Position numbers and translations under genes: made by a program. Under the pieces are notes generated by a model, which saw only the letters and a list, made by a program, of their open reading frames with translations, ran no database searches and was not told the DNA's origin. This document shows, in pieces, positions 52,147 through 60,188 of a stretch of 64,000 nucleotides of DNA; position 1 is the first letter of the stretch; the number at the start of each line of letters is the position of its first letter. Location of the stretch: positions 62,001 to 126,000 of the forward strand of contig NZ_FUYS01000010.1 in NCBI RefSeq assembly GCF_900168055.1, given 5' to 3'. Source of the stretch: Parapedobacter luteus. Lineage in GTDB: Bacteria; Bacteroidota; Bacteroidia; Sphingobacteriales; Sphingobacteriaceae.

Positions 52147-53208
52147 ATGATTACGAAAGAACAAGTGTTGCATGCGTTGAGCCATGTAGATGATCCGGAT
52201 CTGAAGAAGGATCTGGTCACGCTGAATATGATTCGGAATGTGGAAATCACGCCGTCGAAAATTCGGTTCGATGTGGTGCTTACCACCCCGGCATGCCCAT
52301 TGAAAGGGCATATCGAACATGCTTGCCGCAATGCCATCGCGCTCTTCGTGGATAAAGATATTGCCGTAGACATCAATATGACGTCCAATGTGGTTGGCTC
52401 CAGGCACAGCCAGTTGGCCAACATCAAAAATATTATTTTGGTCGCATCTGGCAAGGGGGGGGTAGGTAAATCTACCGTCGCTGCTAATCTGGCGCTGGCC
52501 CTGCAAGCTACCGGCGCCAGCACGGGACTCCTGGATGCAGATATATACGGGCCATCGCTGCCCATCATGTTTGGGCTGGAGGGTGCGCATCCCAAGGCTT
52601 CCAAAACAGCCGATGGCAAGACGAAGATTGAGCCCATTGAAAAATACGGCTTGAAATTACTGTCTATTGGGTTCTTTACCGATCCGAATCAGCCCGTTCC
52701 TTGGCGCGGCCCAATGGTCAGTACGGCCGTCAAGCAGTTGTTTAATGATGCGGACTGGGGCGAGTTGGATTATCTGATAGTTGATCTTCCTCCGGGCACG
52801 GGCGACGTACATATTACCGTAGCCCAGGGTTTCCCCATCGCCGGAGCGGTGATAGTCACTACGCCGCAGCATGTTGCTTTGGCAGACGCCGTTCGTGGCA
52901 TCGGCATGTTCTTGATGGATGCCATCAATATTCCGCTGCTGGGCGTTGTCGAAAACATGGCTTACTTCACGCCGGCAGAATTGCCTAATCATAAATACTA
53001 CATCTTTGGCAAAGACGGCGGTAAACGCTTGGCTGAACGATTTGAAGCGCCGTTTCTGGGCGAAATCCCGTTGGTGAAGAGCATCAGTGACTCCGGAGAC
53101 AATGGCTTGCCAGTGATGTTGGACGAAAACAGTTCAGCACGTGCCGCTTTTCTTGAAATTGCCGGCAAAGTAGCACAGCGGCTGGCGATTGTACAAGCTG
53201 CCCGGTAA
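52147..53208 (+). CDS. mrp: Mrp/ApbC family iron-sulfur carrier ATPase
   Basis: P-loop ATPase that transfers Fe-S clusters to apoproteins. 353 residues: a DUF59/MIP18-like domain at about 5-75 (LSHVDDPDLKKDLVTLNMIR), then the deviant Walker A GKGGVGKS (102-109), ADIYGPSLPIMFG, and VDLPPGTGDVHIT. The CxxC usually found after NMxYF is absent here (NMAYFTPAELPNHKYYIFG). The start at 52147 (MITKEQVLHAL) follows a -7 element. Confidence 0.93.
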   Translation: MITKEQVLHALSHVDDPDLKKDLVTLNMIRNVEITPSKIRFDVVLTTPACPLKGHIEHACRNAIALFVDKDIAVDINMTSNVVGSRHSQLANIKNIILVASGKGGVGKSTVAANLALALQATGASTGLLDADIYGPSLPIMFGLEGAHPKASKTADGKTKIEPIEKYGLKLLSIGFFTDPNQPVPWRGPMVSTAVKQLFNDADWGELDYLIVDLPPGTGDVHITVAQGFPIAGAVIVTTPQHVALADAVRGIGMFLMDAINIPLLGVVENMAYFTPAELPNHKYYIFGKDGGKRLAERFEAPFLGEIPLVKSISDSGDNGLPVMLDENSSARAAFLEIAGKVAQRLAIVQAAR

Positions 53209-53647
53209 CACTCTCCTTCGGTACGCTTAATAGTGTAAATGGTGTAGTTTTGTCCGCTTTTCGCCATCCTAAGGCCCCGATGCGATGTCCCGTTTGCGGC
53301 CTGACTTCAGGCAGGTCTCCATACTAATGACTTAAACCAACCTTACCCCAAATTTACATGAAACAGGATAATGGTATGAACATCAGTTGCATTTTCTTTT
53401 TAGTTTATTCGGTTAACAACCGAGCAAGCTCCGAACATGATCCGAATAAACACCGAATAAATATCGAATAAAAGGTAAGGTATGTGTAAATAAGAAGTAG
53501 CGAAGAAGTACAGCAGGGGTAACCTATGCAGGCGCGGCTACCGAACCCAAGCAGTGCCCAGCATGCTGTCGCGCTGACCATGAGGGACGATATACCTGGA
53601 CCGAAAAACAGTTGCCATTATCCAAAAAAACCTTATCTTTGGCACCA
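53209..53647. other. Intergenic region upstream of the TPP riboswitch
   Basis: About 440 bases without a convincing gene. It contains a small palindrome GCCTG-ACTT-CAGGC (53299-53312), TTTATTCGG at 53404-53412, and three 11-base direct repeats at 53442-53474. The thiamine operon promoter should lie here, but no full TTTG-N19-TAnnTTTG match was found. Confidence 0.6.
53442..53474 (+). repeat. Three tandem 11-base CCGAATAAAnA repeats
   Basis: CCGAATAAACA (53442-53452), CCGAATAAATA (53453-53463) and TCGAATAAAAG (53464-53474). The complement, TTTATTCGG, lies 30 bases upstream at 53404-53412, so a hairpin with the first repeat is possible. Confidence 0.6.
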
Positions 53648-53740
53648 ATGCTTTAGGGGTGTTTCCCGCGGTAATACGCGGGAGGCTGAGAATAACCCTC
53701 ATAACCTGCTCAGGATAATGCCTGCGAAGGGAAAAGTAAC
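53648..53740 (+). promoter_or_regulatory. TPP (THI box) riboswitch aptamer
   Basis: All hallmark segments of the thiamine pyrophosphate aptamer are present in order: AGGGGTG (from 53655), a CCCGCG/CGCGGG P3 stem (53665-53670 with 53677-53682), CTGAGA (53686-53691), ACCCT, AACCTG, GGATAATGCC (53713-53722), GCGAAGGGA. P1 pairs CTTT (from 53651) with AAAG (to 53736). It lies about 50 bases before thiS and should shut the thi operon down when TPP is plentiful. Confidence 0.95.
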
Positions 53741-53764
53741 GGATTCCTCACACCTTGGTGGCTT

Positions 53765-53787
53765 CCTAAAGCATGTTAACACATGCT
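53765..53787 (+). promoter_or_regulatory. TPP riboswitch expression platform before thiS
   Basis: CCTAAAGCAT (53765-53774) is perfectly complementary to ATGCTTTAGG (53648-53657), which contains the 5' strand of aptamer P1. The same sequence also forms a local hairpin AGCATG-TTAACA-CATGCT (53770-53787) ending four bases before the thiS ATG. When TPP locks P1, the local hairpin can form and cover the translation start; without TPP the long-range pairing prevents it. The two pairings are seen; the switching model is inference. Confidence 0.6.
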
Positions 53788-53791
53788 CACT

Positions 53792-53995
53792 ATGGAAGTC
53801 ATTATTAACCACCAAACAGTTGTTACAAAACCGGAGGCGCCACTTTCGGAAGTGTTGCGCACCTATGGCGTTGTACACGCCAAAGGCGTGGCTGTAGCGG
53901 TCAACGAAACCATTATCCCACAAAGCCATTGGAATACCAAACTCCTTGAACCCCGGGATCGCATCATGGTAATCAAAGCGGCCCAAGGGGGATAA
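53792..53995 (+). CDS. thiS: Sulfur carrier protein ThiS
   Basis: 67-residue ubiquitin-like sulfur carrier for thiazole synthesis. Starts MEVIINHQTVVTKP and ends AAQGG, the di-glycine tail adenylylated by ThiF and turned into a thiocarboxylate. An in-frame ATG at 53783 would add three residues and would lie inside the hairpin. First gene of the riboswitch-controlled operon. Confidence 0.94.
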   Translation: MEVIINHQTVVTKPEAPLSEVLRTYGVVHAKGVAVAVNETIIPQSHWNTKLLEPRDRIMVIKAAQGG

Positions 53996-54009
53996 CCCAT
54001 CCAAAATAG

Positions 54010-55884
<1,875 letters not shown>

Positions 55885-55891
55885 TGGCCGT

Positions 55892-56494
55892 ATGCAACTG
55901 CTGGTGATTACGCAAGAAGATTTCTTTCCGGGAGAAGCCGATGTGCTCAACAGCATGTTTGAAGCTGGTTTATCCGGGCTTCACCTGCGCAAGCCCCAAT
56001 CGAGCCGATACGAGATGCGGGCGCTGTTGCGAAGAATCTACGCCGATTTCCATAAACGTATCGTTATCCACGGGCACATGGCGTTGTCTGCTGAATTCGG
56101 CCTGCTGGGTGTGCATCTTCCGTTGGGTGTCCTGCTTGAAAAAGGGGTGCCACCCGTTGAGGGGTTGGTGTCTTGTTCGACGCACACACCTGCGGAGGTT
56201 TCGGCGGCTGCCCGGGTGGCCGACCGTGCGTTTATCAGTCCGGTGTTTGACAGTATTTCCAAAAAGGGCTATCCGGGCAATGCGCCGTTACTGACTAGCC
56301 ACCGGCCTCAAGGAAATACGCTGTGGGTCGCTTTGGGCGGAATTACGCCAGAACGGCTACCCGCCGTGTCGTCACATGGGTTTGGTGCTGCTGCCGCCCT
56401 GGGATATATCTGGAAGGGCGGGCAACCACTCCAACGGTTTGAGACGTACCAAGCGGCGGCTGCGACCCTGCGACCGGTATCGGCCATGAATTGA
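55892..56494 (+). CDS. ThiE/TenI-like protein (first copy)
   Basis: A 200-residue TIM barrel of the thiamine phosphate synthase/TenI family: GLHLRKPQSSRYEM, GVHLPLGVLLEKG, FISPVFDSISKKGYPGN, WVALGGITPERL. The substrate-binding asparagine-aspartate segment (INDD in true ThiE) reads VIHG here, and the QLR motif reads HLR, so this copy is more like a thiazole tautomerase (TenI) than a coupling enzyme. The frame is open back into thiC (55808), but the ATG at 55892, eight bases after the thiC stop, is the natural start. Confidence 0.8.
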   Translation: MQLLVITQEDFFPGEADVLNSMFEAGLSGLHLRKPQSSRYEMRALLRRIYADFHKRIVIHGHMALSAEFGLLGVHLPLGVLLEKGVPPVEGLVSCSTHTPAEVSAAARVADRAFISPVFDSISKKGYPGNAPLLTSHRPQGNTLWVALGGITPERLPAVSSHGFGAAAALGYIWKGGQPLQRFETYQAAAATLRPVSAMN

Positions 56495-56503
56495 CAATGA
56501 TTA

Positions 56504-57226
56504 ATGAGGAGAAACGTGAACACCATTGATAAATTGCATTACATCACGCACCCATTACCCGATTATCCTATTGCCCAGCAGGTGGAAGACGTCTGTCGGG
56601 GCGGATGCTCGTGGGTACAGTTGCGCATGAAAGAGGCCCGTACAGAAGAGCGGTTGGCTGAGGCGCTGCGGATACTTCCGCGAATAAGACACTACGGCGC
56701 CACGTTGATCATCAACGATGATGTCTACGCGGCAAAAGCCGCGGATGCAGACGGTGTGCATCTTGGTGCAGACGATATGCACCCATCGGAGGCACGGCAT
56801 CTGCTTGGTGCCGGCAAGATAATAGGCTGCACCGCCAATACCTTGGACGATGTGCTCCGGCTTAGCCAATACGACATCGACTACATCGGGGTAGGGCCTT
56901 TCCGTTTTACATCGACAAAGGAGAAGCTAAGCCCCGTACTGGGAGGGGAAGGTATACACCGGATTGTAGCCGCTGCGCGGATCCACGGTGTCCGCATCCC
57001 GATAATAGCTATTGGCGGCATTACCCCCGAAAATATCGGCGGACTGCTAAATACGGGTATACATGGTGTAGCTGTTTCCGGAGCGATACACGCCGCCATG
57101 GACAAGGCAACCGCTTGCGAAGCCATTATCGCACAGCTGAACACCCATCACCCTTCACCGATTACCCACCACCCATCACTGACCACCAATCACCAAAAAA
57201 ATGAACGACATACTAAAAATAGCTGA
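56504..57226 (+). CDS. thiE: Thiamine phosphate synthase ThiE (second copy)
   Basis: Joins HMP-PP and thiazole phosphate to give thiamine phosphate. About 210 conserved residues with [58 protein letters not shown] and [14 protein letters not shown], the full catalytic set. The last 28 residues ([18 protein letters not shown] onward) are a low-complexity tail, and overlap the thiG start by 26 bases. The ATG at 56504 or the GTG at 56516, which has AGGAG seven bases before it, may be the start. Confidence 0.92.
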   Translation: MRRNVNTIDKLHYITHPLPDYPIAQQVEDVCRGGCSWVQLRMKEARTEERLAEALRILPRIRHYGATLIINDDVYAAKAADADGVHLGADDMHPSEARHLLGAGKIIGCTANTLDDVLRLSQYDIDYIGVGPFRFTSTKEKLSPVLGGEGIHRIVAAARIHGVRIPIIAIGGITPENIGGLLNTGIHGVAVSGAIHAAMDKATACEAIIAQLNTHHPSPITHHPSLTTNHQKNERHTKNS

Positions 57227-57974
57227 CAAGACATTTTCCTCCCGCTTATTTGCAGGTACAGGGAAATTCGGCGACCATCAACTGATGGAAAATGCCCTGC
57301 TGGCTTCGGAAACCGAGCTTGTGACGGTCGCACTGAAGCGCGTGGAGCACACCGGGCAGGAAGAAGATACCTTGCTGCGGCATTTAGCACATGCACATAT
57401 CCAACTACTGCCGAATACTTCAGGCGTACGTAATGCTACGGAGGCAGTATTTGTTGCGCAATTGGCGCGGGAAGCGCTGGAAACCAACTGGTTGAAACTG
57501 GAGATTCATCCAGACCCGAAATACCTCATGCCCGATCCGATTGAAACGCTGGCCGCCGCTGAGCAATTGGTTAAGCTTGGTTTTGTGGTGCTGCCGTATT
57601 GCCATGCTGATCCGGTGCTGTGCAAACGGCTGGAAGAAGTAGGCGTGGCAGCCGTCATGCCATTGGGCGCACCCATCGGCAGCAACAAAGGGCTGGCCAT
57701 GCTGGATATGCTGCGCATCATCATTGATCAGGCCAACGTACCGGTGGTGATAGATGCGGGCATTGGAGCGCCCAGCCACGCCGCACAGGCGATGGAATTG
57801 GGTGCCGATGCCGTGCTGGTCAATACCGCAATGGCTACGGCGGGCGACCCGGTGCAGATAGCTGAAGCGTTCAAATGGGCGGTCCGTGCAGGGCGGCAGG
57901 CTTTTCTCGCCGGGCTGCCCGGCGAGCAATCGGTCGCTTCCGCAACAAGCCCGCTTACGGCATTTTTGGATTAG
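57201..57974 (+). CDS. thiG: Thiazole synthase ThiG
   Basis: Forms the thiazole ring from DXP, dehydroglycine and ThiS thiocarboxylate. 257 residues; [20 protein letters not shown] at the N-terminus, K99 in [17 protein letters not shown] as the Schiff-base lysine, [30 protein letters not shown] and [20 protein letters not shown] are all diagnostic. It overlaps the end of thiE by 26 bases and precedes thiH by five. Confidence 0.96.
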   Translation: MNDILKIADKTFSSRLFAGTGKFGDHQLMENALLASETELVTVALKRVEHTGQEEDTLLRHLAHAHIQLLPNTSGVRNATEAVFVAQLAREALETNWLKLEIHPDPKYLMPDPIETLAAAEQLVKLGFVVLPYCHADPVLCKRLEEVGVAAVMPLGAPIGSNKGLAMLDMLRIIIDQANVPVVIDAGIGAPSHAAQAMELGADAVLVNTAMATAGDPVQIAEAFKWAVRAGRQAFLAGLPGEQSVASATSPLTAFLD

Positions 57975-57979
57975 AAAGT

Positions 57980-59131
57980 ATGTTTACATCGATATTCAAC
58001 CAATACGATTGGAACGAGGAGCTGCGGTCTATTTACAATAAGACCGATGCGGAGGTCCGGCGGGCGTTGGCCAGGAAGCAACGGACATTGGACGACTTCA
58101 AGGCGTTGATTTCTCCGGCGGCCGCACCCTATCTGGAGCAGATGGCGCTACTCAGCCAGCAGGCCACACAAAAACGTTTCGGTAAGACCATCCAACTGTA
58201 CGCACCGCTATACCTCTCCAACGAATGCCAAAATATCTGCACCTACTGCGGATTCAGCCTGGATAACCAAATCCCCCGCAAAACGCTAACAGCTGCAGAA
58301 CTGCTGCAGGAATTGCTTGCCGTGAAGGCGATGGGGTATCAGCATATCCTGTTGGTCACGGGCGAGGCCCAGCAACTCGTGGGGATGTCCTATTTCCGCC
58401 AGATGCTCCCCTTGGTGAAACAACATTTCCAGCACATTGCCATGGAAGTGCAGCCATTGGACGAGGCTGACTATGCCGAGCTGCGTGCTCGGGGCGTGAA
58501 TACCATCCTCGTCTATCAGGAAACCTACCACCGGGAAGATTACCGGAAGCACCACCCCAAGGGCAAAAAGTCCAACTTCGATTACCGGTTAGCATGCCCT
58601 GACCGTATTGGCCGGGCCGGTATCCATAAAATCGGCATCGGCGCCTTGCTCGGGCTCGATGATTGGCGGACCGATAGCTTTTTTGCGGCGCTGCACCTGC
58701 AATACCTTGAGCGGACGTACTGGCAAAGCAAATTTTCGGTGTCCTTTCCCCGCCTACGTCCCCATGTGGGCGGTCTGCAGCCCAAGTCGGTCATCACCGA
58801 CCGGGAATTGGTGCAGCTAATCTGTGCATGGCGGCTGTTCAATGGCGAGGTGGAACTGTCCATGTCTACCCGTGAAAGCCCGCGGTTTCGCGACAACATC
58901 ATCAAGCTGGGGATTACGTCCATCAGTGCCGGGTCGAAGACCAATCCCGGTGGTTATGCTGTGGAGCCTCAGAGCCTTGAGCAGTTTGAGATTGACGACG
59001 GGCGCAGTCCGGCCATCATCGCACAGGTCATCAGGGAAGCAGGGTATGAACCCGTCTGGAAGGACTGGGACCACGCGTTGCATGGCGGCGAAGCCAACGG
59101 CAAATTCCCGTTACCGGAAGAAATTGGTTAA
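57980..59131 (+). CDS. thiH: 2-iminoacetate synthase ThiH
   Basis: Radical SAM tyrosine lyase supplying dehydroglycine (2-iminoacetate) to ThiG. 383 residues with the [4Fe-4S] cysteines C83, C87 and C90 (NECQNICTYCGF), GYQHILLVTGEAQQLVGMSY, VYQETYHREDYRKHHPKG and the C-terminal BATS-type domain (STRESPRFRDNIIKLGITSI). The presence of ThiH rather than ThiO implies an anaerobic-compatible, tyrosine-dependent route. The frame is open from 57875 within thiG; the ATG at 57980 is correct. Confidence 0.96.
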   Translation: MFTSIFNQYDWNEELRSIYNKTDAEVRRALARKQRTLDDFKALISPAAAPYLEQMALLSQQATQKRFGKTIQLYAPLYLSNECQNICTYCGFSLDNQIPRKTLTAAELLQELLAVKAMGYQHILLVTGEAQQLVGMSYFRQMLPLVKQHFQHIAMEVQPLDEADYAELRARGVNTILVYQETYHREDYRKHHPKGKKSNFDYRLACPDRIGRAGIHKIGIGALLGLDDWRTDSFFAALHLQYLERTYWQSKFSVSFPRLRPHVGGLQPKSVITDRELVQLICAWRLFNGEVELSMSTRESPRFRDNIIKLGITSISAGSKTNPGGYAVEPQSLEQFEIDDGRSPAIIAQVIREAGYEPVWKDWDHALHGGEANGKFPLPEEIG

Positions 59132-59144
59132 GTTTGCCTTGAAT

Positions 59145-60182
59145 ATGGCACAGCAACTGACGCAAACGGAAATCCATTATTTCGACCGCCACCTGAAATT
59201 ATCCGGCTTCGGGCGGGAAGCCCAGCAGCGCCTGAAAGCCGCCCGTGTATTGGTTGTGGGGGTAGGGGGGCTGGGATGCCCCGTGTTGCAATACCTGGCC
59301 ATGGCCGGCATAGGGCACCTCAGCGTCATCGATGCCGACACGGTAAGTTACCACAACCTGCACCGGCAGGTGCTGTTTTCGCCAGGCGATGTCGGGAATA
59401 ACAAAGCCGAAACGGCCGTGCGGCGGTTGGCCGCCCAGCAGCCGCTTGTCCGGTTCACTGCCTATGCCGAAGCGCTGTCAACCAGCAATGCACTGTCGCT
59501 CGTCGGCGCGCATGACCTGGTGATTGACGGCACGGACAACTTTGAAACCCGGTATTTGGTCAACGATGCCTGCGTCATCCAAGGCGTGCCGTTCGTGTCG
59601 GGCGCTATCGACCGCTACACGGGGCAGGTGTCGGTATTTAATTATGCGGGAGGGCCCACCTACCGCTGCCTGTACCCTGAGCCGCCGGCCGAATGCGGCT
59701 CATGTGCCATCGATGGCGTGCTCAACGTGTTGCCGGGCATCATCGGTACCCTGATGGTTAATGAAGCCCTTAAAGTGTTAGGGGGGTATGGCGAAGTGCT
59801 GGCAGGCAGGTTGCTTTTGGTGGATATCCGCGGCAACGGTTATCAGCAGTTCAGCTTTTCAGCCGTTGAGGAAAACAAGCATATCCAGGCATTACAGACG
59901 AGCTATGTCCCGGAAGCGGAGTCCGGGGGAAGGCCTGTTGAAGTGAGTGCTCTGCCCGGTGGCGCTTTGTTGGTGGACGTACGGGAAGCGTGGGAGTACG
60001 AAGAAGGTCACGCGGATGACCACATTAACATTCCGCTTCATGAATTGCCGCAGCGTGCGGCCGAATGGGCCGGTAATGACCGGACGGTTGTTTTTTACTG
60101 CACCACGGGGAAGCGCAGCCGTATGGCCGTGGAGGTGGCCAAGAAACATGGCATCGCCGCAATTGCAGAGCGGTTGGGGTAA
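59145..60182 (+). CDS. thiF: ThiF/MoeB-type adenylyltransferase with C-terminal rhodanese domain
   Basis: Activates the ThiS C-terminus by adenylylation and probably transfers sulfur. 345 residues: E1-like domain with GVGGLG (39-44), DADTVSYHNLHRQVLF, GTDNFETRYLVND and YRCLYPEPP; then about 260-345 a rhodanese domain with the active-site loop YCTTGKRS (C319). The zinc tetrad of E. coli ThiF/MoeB seems lost: only one cysteine remains at the first CxxC (TYRC) and no second CxxC precedes the rhodanese domain. CGSCAIDGVL follows the PEPP segment. The frame is open from 58824 inside thiH; the ATG at 59145 fits. Last gene of the thi operon. Confidence 0.9.
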   Translation: MAQQLTQTEIHYFDRHLKLSGFGREAQQRLKAARVLVVGVGGLGCPVLQYLAMAGIGHLSVIDADTVSYHNLHRQVLFSPGDVGNNKAETAVRRLAAQQPLVRFTAYAEALSTSNALSLVGAHDLVIDGTDNFETRYLVNDACVIQGVPFVSGAIDRYTGQVSVFNYAGGPTYRCLYPEPPAECGSCAIDGVLNVLPGIIGTLMVNEALKVLGGYGEVLAGRLLLVDIRGNGYQQFSFSAVEENKHIQALQTSYVPEAESGGRPVEVSALPGGALLVDVREAWEYEEGHADDHINIPLHELPQRAAEWAGNDRTVVFYCTTGKRSRMAVEVAKKHGIAAIAERLG

Positions 60183-60188
60183 TTGCCG

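Noticed and set aside
53442-53474. CRISPR array
   Set aside because: The repeats are only 11 bases and directly adjacent, with no spacers and no cas genes nearby.
53526-53897. A 123-codon open frame covering the TPP riboswitch
   Set aside because: The aptamer explains the sequence; the frame overlaps thiS out of register.
55892-57226. Recent tandem duplication of thiE
   Set aside because: The two proteins differ at most positions, including catalytic ones, so they are old paralogues rather than a new duplication or assembly error.
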